Positions 9,910 through 19,053 of a stretch of 64,000 nt of DNA are shown in pieces. The stretch lies in assembly GCA_028868825.1 (NCBI GenBank), contig JAGWTU010000025.1, positions 1-64,000 on the forward strand. Reading direction: 5' to 3'. The notes beneath the pieces were generated by a model. It had not been told where the DNA came from. It was given only the letters and a program-made list of their open reading frames with translations, and did no database searches. The position numbers and the translations under genes were made by a program. Every line of letters begins with the position of its first letter. Positions within the stretch are counted from its first letter, which is position 1. The DNA comes from Burkholderiales bacterium (GTDB lineage Bacteria; Pseudomonadota; Gammaproteobacteria; Burkholderiales; Burkholderiaceae_C).

Positions 9910-10513
9910 TCGACGCGCCTTCTGCACCGCCGCCATCGCCGCCTTGGCCGGGCTGGCGGCGGCGCCGCGCGCCCGCGCCGCGGCCTTCGACCTCATCGCG
10001 CTGACTGCCTTGCTGGCGCAGCGCAAGGCCGCCGAGGCCCAGTTCACCGAGGAGCGCTACGTCAGCGGCTTCGACGGCCCGCTGCGCTCGCGCGGCACGC
10101 TGAGCTACGCCGCGCCCGACCGCTTCACGCGCCGCACGACCGAGCCGCTGGCCGAGTCGATGAGCGTCGAGGGCAACACCGTGACGCTGGAGCGCGGCGG
10201 GCGCCGGCGCTCGATGGCGCTCGACGCGGTACCCGAGCTGACGGCGCTGATCGACGGCGTGCGCGGCACGCTGTCGGGCAACGCGGCGCTGCTGGACCGG
10301 CATTTCGAGACCCGCGTCGAGGGCAGCGCGGCGCTGTGGACGCTGACGCTGACGCCCCGACGCGGCAACGGCCAGGTGCGCGAAATCAAGATCGCCGGCA
10401 CCGGCAGCGACCTGCGCAGCGTCGAGCTCTGGCTCACCGGCGGCGACCATTCGCTGATGATCGTCACGCCGGTCCAGGCCCCCGCCACAGCGGCGGCGGC
10501 GGCGCCGAAATGA
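9881..10513 (+). CDS. LolA-like outer-membrane lipoprotein carrier protein
   Basis: A ~210-residue exported protein. The N-terminus has a basic start followed by a hydrophobic stretch ending AAPRARAAAFD, a signal peptide. The mature part shows LolA-family features such as AQFTEERYVSGFDGPLRSRG and TLSYAAPDRFTR. Together with the adjacent MMPL pump it probably carries the lipid-linked polyene across the periplasm to the outer membrane. I chose GTG 9881 because it gives a complete signal peptide; it overlaps the acyltransferase gene by 29 bp. Its TGA overlaps the MMPL start by ATGA. Confidence 0.85.
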   Translation: MKTRPLPRPDRRAFCTAAIAALAGLAAAPRARAAAFDLIALTALLAQRKAAEAQFTEERYVSGFDGPLRSRGTLSYAAPDRFTRRTTEPLAESMSVEGNTVTLERGGRRRSMALDAVPELTALIDGVRGTLSGNAALLDRHFETRVEGSAALWTLTLTPRRGNGQVREIKIAGTGSDLRSVELWLTGGDHSLMIVTPVQAPATAAAAAPK

Positions 10514-12966
10514 CGCCGCCGCGCCGCCGCATCGCGGTGCTGCTGCTGTGGCTGGCGCTGCTCGCCGCGGCCGGCTGGCAGATCGCCCACACGCGCTTCG
10601 TCGCCGACCTCTCGGCCTTCCTGCCGGCGCACCCCGATCCGCAGCAGCGCGTGCTGATCGAGCAGCTGCAAAGCGGCGTTCCGGCGCGCACGCTGCTGAT
10701 GGGCATCGACGGCGGCGCTGCGAAGTCGCGCGCCGACGCCTCGCGCGCGCTGGCCGCGGCGCTGCGCGCCAGCGGCCTCTTCGAGCAGGTGCAGAACGGG
10801 CAGACCGACGACTGGGCCGCCACCGGCAGCTGGCTCTTCGACCACCGCTACCAGCTCAGCCCGGCCGTCGACGCGGCGCGCTTCACGCCCGCCGGGCTGC
10901 GCGCGGGCATCGCCGAGACGCTGTCGCTGCTGGGCACGCCGATGGGCAATGCGATCAAGCCGCTGCTCGACCGCGACCCCACCGGCGAGACGCAGCGCAT
11001 CGCCGAGAACCTGATCCCGGCCGGCGCGCCGCGCAGCGAGGAGGGCGTCTGGGTGTCGCGCAACGCGCAACGCGCGCTGCTGGTGGCGATCGCCCGCGCC
11101 CCCGGCGCCGACCTCGATGCCCAGGCCGCGGCCATCGCGCGCGTGCGCTCGGCCTTCGCCGCCGACGGCGCGGCGTCGGCCGCGGGGCTGCGGCTGCAGC
11201 TCAGCGGCGCGCCGGTGATGGGTGTCGACAGCCGTGCGCGCATCGAGAGCGAGATCCGCTGGCTGGCCATCGCCGGCACGGTGCTGATGAGCACGCTGCT
11301 GCTGCTGGCCTTCGCCTCGCTGCCGGCGCTGGCGGTGGCGATGCTGCCGGTGGCCAGCGGCGTCGTCGCCGGCATCGCCGCCGTCTCGCTCGTCTTCGGC
11401 TCGGTGCACGGCATCACGCTGGGCTTCGGCACGACGCTGATCGGCGAGGCCGTCGACTACGCGATCTACTACCTCATCCAGGCCCGCACCCAGGCCCCCG
11501 ACGGCTGGCGGCACTGGCTGCGCAGCGGCTGGCCGACCGTGCGGCTGGGACTGCTGACCTCGGTCTGCGGCTTCGCCGCGCTCGTCTTCTCGGGCTTCCC
11601 GGGGCTGGCCCAGCTCGGGCTGTATTCGGTCGCCGGGCTCTTCGGCGCCGCCGCGGCGACGCGCTGGGTGCTGCCGGTGCTGATGCCCGACGGCGCGCGC
11701 GGATCGGGCGCGCGGCGCGCGCTCGGCCGCGTCGGCGCCGGCCTCGTCGCGGTGCTGCCGCGGCTGCGCTGGCTGTTCCTCGCCGCCGGCGTCGCGGCGG
11801 CGGCGCTGCTGCTGCAGCGCGGCCATCTCTGGCAGGCCGAGCTGAGTTCGCTGAGCCCGATCCCGAAATCGGCACTCGACCTCGACGCCAGCCTGCGCGC
11901 CGACCTCAGCGCCGGCGACGCGCGCACGCTCGTCGTCGTCCAGGCCGGAGACCTCGAAGCGACGCTGCGCGGCGCCGAGGCGGTGGTGGCGCGGCTCGAA
12001 CCGCTCGTCGACCGCGGCGCCATCGGCGGCGTCGACAGCGTCACGCGCTGGCTGCCGAGCCAGGCGACGCAGGCCGCGCGCCGCGCCGCGCTGCCCGAGC
12101 GCGCTGCGCTCGAAGCGGCGCTGGCGCAGGCGACGCGGGGCGGTCCGATGCCGGCGGCGCGGCTGGCGCCCTTCGTCGATGCGGTCGAGGCGGCGCGCAA
12201 GGCACCACCGATCACGTTTGCCGCGCTGCGCGGCACGGCGCTGGCGCCGCTGATCGACGTCATGCTGCTCGAGCGCGCCGACCACAGCTGGGTCGCGCTG
12301 CTGCCGGTCTCGCCCGTCGCCTCGACGCCTGCGGCCGCGACCGCCGCGAAAGCCGACCCCGTCGTCGACCTCGCCGCGGTCGACCAGGCACTGACCGGGC
12401 TGCCGGGGACGCAGACGCTCGAAATCGGCCCCGAACTCAGGCGCCTGTACGCGCGCTACCTCGGCCAGGCGCAGTTGCAGGCGTTGCTCGGCGCGTTGGG
12501 CGTCGTCGCACTGATCGCCTTCGCGCTGCGCGACTGGCGCCGCGTCCTCGCCGTCTGCCAGCCGCTGCTGCTGGCCGTGCTGCTGACGATGGGCGGCCTG
12601 GCCGCCTGCGGCATCCAGCTCGGCATCCTGCATCTCGTCGGCCTGCTGCTCGTCGTCGCCGTGGGGTCGAACTACGCGCTCTTCTTCGACCTGCTGCAGC
12701 GCCGCGCGGGCACCGAGCCCGAGTACGACACGCTGGGTTCGCTGCTGCTGGCGAACCTGACGACGGTGGGATCGTTCGGGCTCATCGCGATGTCGTCGAT
12801 TCCGGCGCTGTCGGCGATCGGCCGCGTCGTCGCGCCCGGCGCGCTGCTGGCGCTGCTGCTGTCGGCGGCCTTCGCGCCGCCGCGCGGCGCCGGGCGGCGG
12901 CAGGCTGCGGACGCCGCCGATACAGCGGACGCAATGCATGGACCTAACGCGCCGGACGCGCTGTGA
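10510..12966 (+). CDS. MMPL/RND-family exporter
   Basis: An 818-residue inner-membrane transporter with the duplicated RND/MMPL layout: one N-terminal membrane helix, a large periplasmic domain (about 30-245), a bundle of helices (about 250-420), a second periplasmic domain (about 440-650) and a final helix bundle. The segment GTTLIGEAVDYAIYYLIQA and the equivalent VAVGSNYALFFDLLQRR in the second half match the conserved membrane motifs of this family. In aryl-polyene clusters this pump is assumed to move the product or its lipid conjugate towards the outer membrane. Coupled by ATGA to the LolA-like gene. Confidence 0.9.
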   Translation: MTPPRRRIAVLLLWLALLAAAGWQIAHTRFVADLSAFLPAHPDPQQRVLIEQLQSGVPARTLLMGIDGGAAKSRADASRALAAALRASGLFEQVQNGQTDDWAATGSWLFDHRYQLSPAVDAARFTPAGLRAGIAETLSLLGTPMGNAIKPLLDRDPTGETQRIAENLIPAGAPRSEEGVWVSRNAQRALLVAIARAPGADLDAQAAAIARVRSAFAADGAASAAGLRLQLSGAPVMGVDSRARIESEIRWLAIAGTVLMSTLLLLAFASLPALAVAMLPVASGVVAGIAAVSLVFGSVHGITLGFGTTLIGEAVDYAIYYLIQARTQAPDGWRHWLRSGWPTVRLGLLTSVCGFAALVFSGFPGLAQLGLYSVAGLFGAAAATRWVLPVLMPDGARGSGARRALGRVGAGLVAVLPRLRWLFLAAGVAAAALLLQRGHLWQAELSSLSPIPKSALDLDASLRADLSAGDARTLVVVQAGDLEATLRGAEAVVARLEPLVDRGAIGGVDSVTRWLPSQATQAARRAALPERAALEAALAQATRGGPMPAARLAPFVDAVEAARKAPPITFAALRGTALAPLIDVMLLERADHSWVALLPVSPVASTPAAATAAKADPVVDLAAVDQALTGLPGTQTLEIGPELRRLYARYLGQAQLQALLGALGVVALIAFALRDWRRVLAVCQPLLLAVLLTMGGLAACGIQLGILHLVGLLLVVAVGSNYALFFDLLQRRAGTEPEYDTLGSLLLANLTTVGSFGLIAMSSIPALSAIGRVVAPGALLALLLSAAFAPPRGAGRRQAADAADTADAMHGPNAPDAL

Positions 12967-12982
12967 GAAACTTTCCGCGTCC

Positions 12983-13810
12983 ATGCCCACCGCCCCCTCT
13001 CCCACATTGCCCCGCTGGCCCTGGCCGCCGCTGGTGACCGCCAGCGCGGCGCTGCATGTCGCTGCGGCAGGCGTCGCGCTCGGCGGTGCGCCCTGGTGGG
13101 CGCTGGGGGCCGTCGCGCTCGACCATGCCGCGCTGACGGCAGCCGGGCTCTGGCCGCGCAGCGACTGGCTGGGGCCCAACGTGACGCGGCTGCCGGCGGC
13201 CGCGGCGGCGCGCGGCGAGATCGCGCTGACGATCGACGACGGGCCCGACGCCGAGGTGACGCCGCCGCTGCTGGACCTGCTCGCCGAACTCGGCCTGCGC
13301 GCCAGCTTCTTCTGCATCGGCGAGCGCGCCCGCGCGCAGCCGGCGCTGCTGCGGCGCATCGTCGCCGCCGGCCACGAGATCCAGAACCACAGCCTGAGCC
13401 ACCCGCACCATTTCTCGCTGATGGGGCCGCGCGGCATCGAGCGCGAGGTCGGCGACGCGCAGGCGCTGCTGGCCGACCTCGCCGGCGTCGCGCCGCTGGG
13501 CTTCCGCGCCCCGGCCGGGCTGCGCAACCCGCTGCTCGACCCGGTGCTGCACCGCCACGGCCTGCACCTCGTGAGCTGGACGCGGCGCGGCTTCGACACG
13601 CGCTGCGCCGATCCGGCGATCGTCCTCGAGCGCTTGCAGCGGCAGCTTGCCGGCGGCGACATCCTGCTGCTGCACGACGGCCATGCGCGCCGCGGCGCCG
13701 GCGGCCGGCCGGTGCTGCTCGACGTGCTGCCGCCGCTGGCGCGGCGCTTGGCCGACGCCGGGCTGCGCACCGCGACGCTGGCCGAGGCGCTGCCGCGGCG
13801 TCGTCCATGA
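12983..13810 (+). CDS. Polysaccharide deacetylase (NodB-domain) family protein
   Basis: A 275-residue protein with two N-terminal hydrophobic segments (residues about 10-50) and a NodB homology domain. Metal-binding and catalytic motifs are intact: TIDDGPD (near 83-89), the HSLSHPHH zinc-binding pair (near 136-143), RAPAGLRNP and the final DILLLHDGH. The family removes acetyl groups from amino sugars or acts on related amides/esters. Its place inside the pigment operon suggests it modifies a sugar or lipid anchor of the polyene; this is inference. The start at ATG 12983 is preferred over an earlier in-frame codon because it directly precedes the hydrophobic anchor. Confidence 0.83.
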   Translation: MPTAPSPTLPRWPWPPLVTASAALHVAAAGVALGGAPWWALGAVALDHAALTAAGLWPRSDWLGPNVTRLPAAAAARGEIALTIDDGPDAEVTPPLLDLLAELGLRASFFCIGERARAQPALLRRIVAAGHEIQNHSLSHPHHFSLMGPRGIEREVGDAQALLADLAGVAPLGFRAPAGLRNPLLDPVLHRHGLHLVSWTRRGFDTRCADPAIVLERLQRQLAGGDILLLHDGHARRGAGGRPVLLDVLPPLARRLADAGLRTATLAEALPRRRP

Positions 13811-13820
13811 TCGGGCACGC

Positions 13821-15005
13821 ATGAAACCGCTGGCGATCACCGACTACACCCTCGTCACCGCGCTCGGCGCCGGCCGCAACGCGACGCGCGCGGCGCTGCG
13901 TGCAGGCCGCAGCGGCCTCGCGCAGCGCGGCTTCGAGACCGCGACGGCGATCGAGACCTGGCTCGGCATCGTCGACACCGTCGACGAGATCACGCTGGCG
14001 CCGGCACTCGCGGCCTTCGAATGCCGCAACAACCGGCTCGCCGAGCTCGGCCTGCGCGCCGACGGCTTCGGCGATGCCGTGCGCGCCGCCGCGGCGCGCT
14101 GGGGCGCGACGCGGGTCGGCGTGTTCATCGGCACCAGCACCTCGGGCATCCTGCAGACCGAGATCGCCTACCGCCACCGCGACGCCGCCGGCGCGCTGCC
14201 GGCCACGCTCGACTACGACCACACGCACAACACCTACTCGGCGGCGCGCTATGTGCGCGAGGCGCTCGGGCTGCGCGGGCCGGCGCAGGTCGTCTCGACG
14301 GCCTGCTCGTCGAGCGCGAAGGTCTTCGCGACGGCGCAACGCATGATCGATGCCGGCCTCGTCGACGCCGCCGTCGTCGGCGGCGTCGACAGCCTGTGCC
14401 TGACGACGCTCTACGGTTTCCGCTCGCTCGAGCTGCTGTCCGACGAGGTCTGCCGCCCCTGGGACGCGGCGCGCAAGGGACTCTCGCTGGGCGAGGCCGC
14501 GGCCTACGCGCTGCTCGAACGCGAGCCGAAGCGCGTCGCCGGCTGGCTGCTCGGCGCCGGCGAGAGCAGCGACGGCTACCACATGAGCAGCCCGCACCCC
14601 GAGGGCGCCGGCGCCGTCGCGGCGATCGAGGCCGCGCTGGGGCAGGCCGGCCTCGCGAGCGACCGCGTCGACTACCTGAACCTGCATGGCACCGGCACGC
14701 CCGGCAACGACGCCGCCGAGGACCGCGCCGTGACGACCGTCTTCGGCCGCACCCTGCCGTGCAGCAGCACCAAGGGCTCCACCGGCCACACGCTGGGCGC
14801 GGCCGGCGCGGTCGAGGCCGCGATCTGCCTGATCGCGCTCGAAGCGGGCGAGGCACCGGCCGGCATCAACGTCATCACCCCCGACCCGGCGCTGCACGCG
14901 AACTACCTGCGCGAGCCGCTGCGCCGGCCGCTCGAGGTCGCGGCGAGCAACTCCTTCGGCTTCGGCGGCAGCAATGCCTGCCTGATCTTCGGAGCGGCGC
15001 GGTGA
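13821..15005 (+). CDS. Beta-ketoacyl-ACP synthase (first ketosynthase)
   Basis: A 394-residue KAS I/II-type condensing enzyme with a complete Cys-His-His triad: the cysteine in VVSTACSSSAK (about 161), histidines in LNLHGTGTPGND (about 289) and STKGSTGHTLGAAG (about 322), plus the C-terminal GFGGSNACLIF. It elongates the polyene chain on the carrier protein. The next gene is a cysteine-less partner, so the two probably form a ketosynthase/chain-length-factor heterodimer like ApeO-ApeC described for aryl polyenes. Starts 10 bp after the deacetylase stop; its stop overlaps the GTG of the partner. Confidence 0.93.
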   Translation: MKPLAITDYTLVTALGAGRNATRAALRAGRSGLAQRGFETATAIETWLGIVDTVDEITLAPALAAFECRNNRLAELGLRADGFGDAVRAAAARWGATRVGVFIGTSTSGILQTEIAYRHRDAAGALPATLDYDHTHNTYSAARYVREALGLRGPAQVVSTACSSSAKVFATAQRMIDAGLVDAAVVGGVDSLCLTTLYGFRSLELLSDEVCRPWDAARKGLSLGEAAAYALLEREPKRVAGWLLGAGESSDGYHMSSPHPEGAGAVAAIEAALGQAGLASDRVDYLNLHGTGTPGNDAAEDRAVTTVFGRTLPCSSTKGSTGHTLGAAGAVEAAICLIALEAGEAPAGINVITPDPALHANYLREPLRRPLEVAASNSFGFGGSNACLIFGAAR

Positions 15006-15802
15006 TCACGGTCGGCATCGCCGGCATCGGCCTGCTCGGTCCGGGTCTCGCCGACTGGGCCACGGGGCGCGCGGCGCTGCTGGCCCCGGCGTCGCGACCG
15101 CGCACGCCCAGCGTCGTACCGGCGCCGCAGCGCCTGCCGGCGACCGAGCGGCGGCGCGCCGGCGCGCTCGTGCGGGCGTCGATCGCCGCCGCCGACCAGG
15201 CGCTGGATGATGCGGATGCCCAGGCCGACGCGGCCGCGATCGCGACCGTCTTCACCTCGTCGACCGGCGACCCGCTGAACTGCCATCTGCTGTGCGAGGC
15301 GCTGGCCGCGCCCGAGCGCATCGTCTCGCCGACGCGGTTCACGAACTCGGTGCACAACGCGGCTGCGGGCTACTGGCATATCGCCGTGGCTTCGCGCCGG
15401 CCGTCGACCAGCCTGGCCGTGCACGACGCCAGCTTCGGCGTCGGCCTGCTCGAGGCGGCCGTGCAATGCGCCGCCGCCCAGGCACCGGTGCTGCTCGTCG
15501 CCTGCGACCTGCCCTACCCCGAACCGCTGCATGCGCTGCGTCCGGTGATCGACGTCTTCGCGACCGCGCTGCTGCTCGTGCCCGCGGGCGGGCGGCGCCT
15601 GCGCCTGCAGGTCGGCGCCGATGGCGATTCCACCCGCTGCGCCGACGCCGCGCTCGAAGCGCTGCGCCTGGGCATGCCGGCGGCGCGCGCGCTGCCGCTG
15701 CTGCAGGCGCTGGCCGCGGGCGCCGCGGCGACGGTGCGCATCGAGGGCCAGCCGGGCTGGGCGCTCGATGTCGAGCTCGAAAGCGCGGCGACCACGCCAT
15801 GA
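15002..15802 (+). CDS. Ketosynthase chain-length factor (first)
   Basis: A 266-residue protein related to the N-terminal half of ketosynthases. The nucleophile position reads SLAVHDASFGVGLLEAA, with no cysteine, which is the hallmark of chain-length-factor partners. FTNSVHNAAAGYWHIA is a characteristic segment of this subfamily. It probably dimerises with the product of the preceding gene and sets chain length. The start is GTG 15002, overlapping the preceding TGA (GTGA), and the stop overlaps the next ATG (ATGA at 15799-15802). Confidence 0.87.
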   Translation: MITVGIAGIGLLGPGLADWATGRAALLAPASRPRTPSVVPAPQRLPATERRRAGALVRASIAAADQALDDADAQADAAAIATVFTSSTGDPLNCHLLCEALAAPERIVSPTRFTNSVHNAAAGYWHIAVASRRPSTSLAVHDASFGVGLLEAAVQCAAAQAPVLLVACDLPYPEPLHALRPVIDVFATALLLVPAGGRRLRLQVGADGDSTRCADAALEALRLGMPAARALPLLQALAAGAAATVRIEGQPGWALDVELESAATTP

Positions 15803-16245
15803 CCATCACCACCCTCGACGCCGCCGGCATCGCCGCGCGCATCCCGCATCGCGGCTCGATGTGCCTGCTGGCATCGATGAGTGCCTGGTCGGCCGAGGGA
15901 ATCGTCTGCCACGCCAGCGGCCACCGCGACGCCGACCACCCGCTGCGCAGCGGCGGCCTGCTGCACGCAGCCTGCGGCGTCGAATACGCCGCGCAGGCGA
16001 TGGCACTGCATGGCACGCTCGCGGCACCGCCAGGCACGACGCCACGCCCCGGCGTCATCGCCAGCCTGCGCAGCGTCACGCTGCATGTGCCGCGCCTGGA
16101 CGACATCGAAGGCGCCATCGAGGTGCGCGTGCAGCGCCTGGCCGGCGACGAGCGCCAGGCGCAATACGCTTTCACGCTGCAAGACGCGGCGGCCAGGCCG
16201 CTCGTCGAGGGGCGCGCGACGGTGATCCTGGACGCCAGGCCATGA
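15799..16245 (+). CDS. Hotdog-fold 3-hydroxyacyl-ACP dehydratase (ApeP-like)
   Basis: A 148-residue hotdog protein of the ApeI/ApeP dehydratase group. The likely catalytic pair is the His of IPHRGSMCLL (residue about 14) and the Glu of ACGVEYAAQAMALHG (residue about 61). It would remove water from the 3-hydroxyacyl intermediate and create each double bond of the conjugated polyene. This is the second dehydratase-like domain in the operon, the first being fused to the ligase. It overlaps both neighbours by 4 bp. Confidence 0.85.
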   Translation: MTITTLDAAGIAARIPHRGSMCLLASMSAWSAEGIVCHASGHRDADHPLRSGGLLHAACGVEYAAQAMALHGTLAAPPGTTPRPGVIASLRSVTLHVPRLDDIEGAIEVRVQRLAGDERQAQYAFTLQDAAARPLVEGRATVILDARP

Positions 16246-16979
16246 ACGGACCGCTGCAAGGCAAGCGCGCACTCGTCACCGGCGCCAGCGGCGACATCGG
16301 CAGCGCGATCGCGCGCCGCCTGGCCGCCGACGGCGCGCATCTGCTGCTGCATGGCCACAGCCGGCCCGAGGCGCTGGCGGCGCTGGCGGCAGAGATCCAG
16401 GACGCCGGCGGCAGCGCCGAGGCCGTCGTCTTCGACATCACGAGCGACGCCGACTGCGCCGCCGCCTGCGCGCGCATGCTCGAAGGCGGCGCCGTGCAGA
16501 TCATCGTCAACAACGCCGGCATCCACGACGACGCCGTGTTCCCGGGCATGAAGGCGGCGCAATGGCACCGCGTCATCGATGTCTCGCTGCACGGCTTCTT
16601 CCGCGTCACGCAGCCGCTGCTGCTGCCGATGCTGCGCACGCGCTGGGGGCGCGTGATCAACGTCTCTTCGGTCGCGGCGCTGATGGGCAACCGCGGCCAG
16701 GTCAACTACGCCGCCGCCAAGGGCGCGCTCAACAGCGCGACGAAGGCGCTGGCGCTCGAGGTCGCGAGCCGCGGCGTCACCGTCAACGCGATCGCGCCCG
16801 GCATCATCGCGTCGACGATGGCCGCCGGTGCCTTCGACGCCGAGACCATCAAGCGCCTCGTGCCGCTGCAGCGCGCCGGCACACCGCAGGAGGTCGCTGC
16901 GCTGGCCGGCTTCATCGCCGGGCCGGAGGCTGGCTACCTGACGGGTCAGATCATTTCCCTGAATGGCGGCATGAGTTGA
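16242..16979 (+). CDS. 3-oxoacyl-ACP reductase (FabG-like, ApeQ-type)
   Basis: A 245-residue short-chain dehydrogenase/reductase. The nucleotide-binding motif is TGASGDIG (residues 11-18), the NNAG motif is present, and the catalytic Ser-Tyr-Lys is seen in NVSSVAALMG and NYAAAKG. It should reduce the 3-oxoacyl-ACP intermediate with NADPH in each round of polyene extension, working with the neighbouring ketosynthases and dehydratases. Starts by ATGA overlap with the dehydratase; its TGA overlaps the probable TTG start of the second ketosynthase. Confidence 0.94.
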   Translation: MNGPLQGKRALVTGASGDIGSAIARRLAADGAHLLLHGHSRPEALAALAAEIQDAGGSAEAVVFDITSDADCAAACARMLEGGAVQIIVNNAGIHDDAVFPGMKAAQWHRVIDVSLHGFFRVTQPLLLPMLRTRWGRVINVSSVAALMGNRGQVNYAAAKGALNSATKALALEVASRGVTVNAIAPGIIASTMAAGAFDAETIKRLVPLQRAGTPQEVAALAGFIAGPEAGYLTGQIISLNGGMS

Positions 16980-18184
16980 GCCCCGTCGCAGCTCCTTCGG
17001 CACCCGTGGCCGTGGTCGCGCAGGGTCTGGTCTGCGCCGCCGGCCGCGGCATCGACGCCTATGCGGCGACGCTGCGCGACAACCGCAGCGCGCTCACACC
17101 CAACGACTGGAGCCGCGTGCCGCTGGCCTGCTCGATCGGCCGCGTCGCCGGCATCGAGGACGAGCCGCTGCCGCCGGCCTGGGCCGACTGGGATTGCCGC
17201 GCGACGCGGCTGGCCTGGTCGGCGCTGCAGTCCGACGGCTTCGCCGCCGCCGTCGCCGCGTCGCGCGAGCGCTGGGGCGCGGCGCGCATCGGCCTCGTGC
17301 TCGGCACCTCGGCGTCGACGATCGCCGCGAGCGAGCTCGCCTATCGCGAAACGGCGGCCGATGGCGGCTTCCCGCCGGACCTGCGCTTCGAGCCGTTGCA
17401 CACGCTGCATGGCGTCACCGACTTCGTCGCCCGCGCGCTCGCCATCGCCGGCCCCAGCGCGACCGTCGGCGCGGCCTGCGCTTCGAGCGCCAAGGCCTAC
17501 GCGCAGGCCGAGCGCTGGCTGCGGCTCGGGCTGGCCGACGCCGTCGTCGTCGGCGGCGTCGATGCGCTCAGCGAAAGCCTGCTCTTCGGCTTCCACTCGC
17601 TGCAGCTCGTCGATGCCGCGCCCTGCCGCCCCTGCGACCCGCGCCGCGCCGGCATCAGCGTCGGCGAGGCGGCGGGCTTCGCGCTGCTGCAGCGCGGTGC
17701 CGGACCCTGGATGCTGCTCGGCCATGGCGAGGCCAACGATGCCCACCACATGTCGGCGCCGCACCCGCAGGGGCTGGGCGCCGAACTCGCGCTCGACGCG
17801 GCGCTGGCGCGCGCCGGGCTCGATGCCGCCGCCATCGACTACCTGTCGCTGCACGCGACGGCGACGCCGCGCAACGACACCATCGAGGCGGCCCTGGTCG
17901 CGCGCCGCTACGCGCCGGATGTCCACGCCAGCGCGACCAAGGGCGCCTGCGGTCACACGATGGGCGCTTCCGGGATGCTGCAGGCGCTGGCCTGCGGCAT
18001 CGCGCTGCGCGACGGCCTGTGCGCCGGCAATCCCGGCAGCGAGGCCGTCGACCCCGCCTTCGGCCCCGTCTTCGCGCGCCAGTTGCACCTGCGGCCGGCG
18101 CAACGCCGCGTGCGCCATGCCGCGAGCCACGCCTTCGGCTTCGGCGGCAACAACTGCGTCCTCGTCTTCGGCGCCGCGTCGTGA
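16976..18184 (+). CDS. Beta-ketoacyl-ACP synthase (second ketosynthase)
   Basis: A 402-residue condensing enzyme. The triad is intact: cysteine in GAACASSAKAYAQ (about 167), histidines in LSLHATATPRND (about 293) and SATKGACGHTMGASG (about 326), with HAFGFGGNNCVLVFG at the end. It may act as the initiating or alternative ketosynthase (the role given to ApeR in described systems). The start is inferred as TTG 16976 because it overlaps the upstream TGA and no ATG is near; a slightly later GTG is possible. It is immediately followed by a second chain-length-factor-like gene, so this operon has two ketosynthase/partner pairs. Confidence 0.9.
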   Translation: MSPVAAPSAPVAVVAQGLVCAAGRGIDAYAATLRDNRSALTPNDWSRVPLACSIGRVAGIEDEPLPPAWADWDCRATRLAWSALQSDGFAAAVAASRERWGAARIGLVLGTSASTIAASELAYRETAADGGFPPDLRFEPLHTLHGVTDFVARALAIAGPSATVGAACASSAKAYAQAERWLRLGLADAVVVGGVDALSESLLFGFHSLQLVDAAPCRPCDPRRAGISVGEAAGFALLQRGAGPWMLLGHGEANDAHHMSAPHPQGLGAELALDAALARAGLDAAAIDYLSLHATATPRNDTIEAALVARRYAPDVHASATKGACGHTMGASGMLQALACGIALRDGLCAGNPGSEAVDPAFGPVFARQLHLRPAQRRVRHAASHAFGFGGNNCVLVFGAAS

Positions 18185-18987
18185 TGATGATGCAGCGGCT
18201 CTACATCGACGGCATCGCCTTCTGGTCGCGCGAGCTGCCCGGCTGGGATGTCGCGGCGCCGCTGCTGCGCGGCGGGGCGGCGACCACGCGCGAGATCCAG
18301 CCCCGCATACCGGCGCCCGCGCTGCTCGGCGCCAACGAGCGCCGCCGCGCCAGCGACCAGGTGCTGATGACGGTCGAGGTCGCGGCACGCGCCGTCGCCG
18401 ACGCCGGCCGCGACGCCGCCGAGCTCGCCAGCGTCCATGTCTCGGCGCATGGCGACCTCGCGATCACCGATGCGATCTGCCGCACGCTGGCCGCCGATCC
18501 GCTGCAGCTCTCGCCGACGCGCTTCCACCATTCGGTGCACAACGCGCCCTCGGGCTACTGGGCCATCGCCGCGCGCTGCCATGGCGCGAGCACGGCGCTG
18601 GCCGCGGGCGACGCCAGCTTCGGCGCCGGGCTGCTGGAGGCGGCGTGTCAATGCACGGCCGATGCCGAGCCGCGACTCTTCGTGGCCAGCGACACCGAGG
18701 CCTGCGGCCCGCTGGCCTCGGTCAACCACAGCCGCGGGCTGCTCGCGCTGGCGCTGGTGCTCGGCTGCGAGCGCAGCGCGGCGTCGCGCTGGACGCTGGA
18801 CTGGCGGCTGCAGGCCCGCGCGGCGCAAACGCTGCCGCTGCGCTCGCCGGCAGCGCACGCGCTCGCCGGGAACGCGATGGCCGCGGGCCTGCCGCTGTTC
18901 GAGGCGCTGGCCGCGGGCGCGGCGGCGACGCTCGAATTCGGCGCCGCACCGCAGGCGGCGCTCGAGATCGCCATCGCGCCGCTGTGA
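18181..18987 (+). CDS. Ketosynthase chain-length factor (second)
   Basis: A ~268-residue relative of the first chain-length factor: it shares RFHHSVHNAPSGYWAIA and a nucleophile region STALAAGDASFGAGLLEAA with no cysteine. It should be a non-catalytic partner of the second ketosynthase. GTG 18181 overlaps the preceding TGA, but ATG 18184 or 18187 directly behind could also be used. The region from 18988 to 19053 before the oxidoreductase gene holds no gene. Confidence 0.83.
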   Translation: MMMMQRLYIDGIAFWSRELPGWDVAAPLLRGGAATTREIQPRIPAPALLGANERRRASDQVLMTVEVAARAVADAGRDAAELASVHVSAHGDLAITDAICRTLAADPLQLSPTRFHHSVHNAPSGYWAIAARCHGASTALAAGDASFGAGLLEAACQCTADAEPRLFVASDTEACGPLASVNHSRGLLALALVLGCERSAASRWTLDWRLQARAAQTLPLRSPAAHALAGNAMAAGLPLFEALAAGAAATLEFGAAPQAALEIAIAPL

Positions 18988-19053
18988 GCATCCGTGCGAT
19001 CCGCGCGATGAGCACGCGACGGCACGGCCGCGCTCGGGCATGATCGGCCACCG

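Noticed and set aside
10105..13818. Very long open frame on the minus strand across the MMPL and deacetylase genes
   Set aside because: Low-complexity Arg/Ala/Gln composition, typical of the complementary strand of GC-rich genes; the plus-strand genes have clear family motifs.
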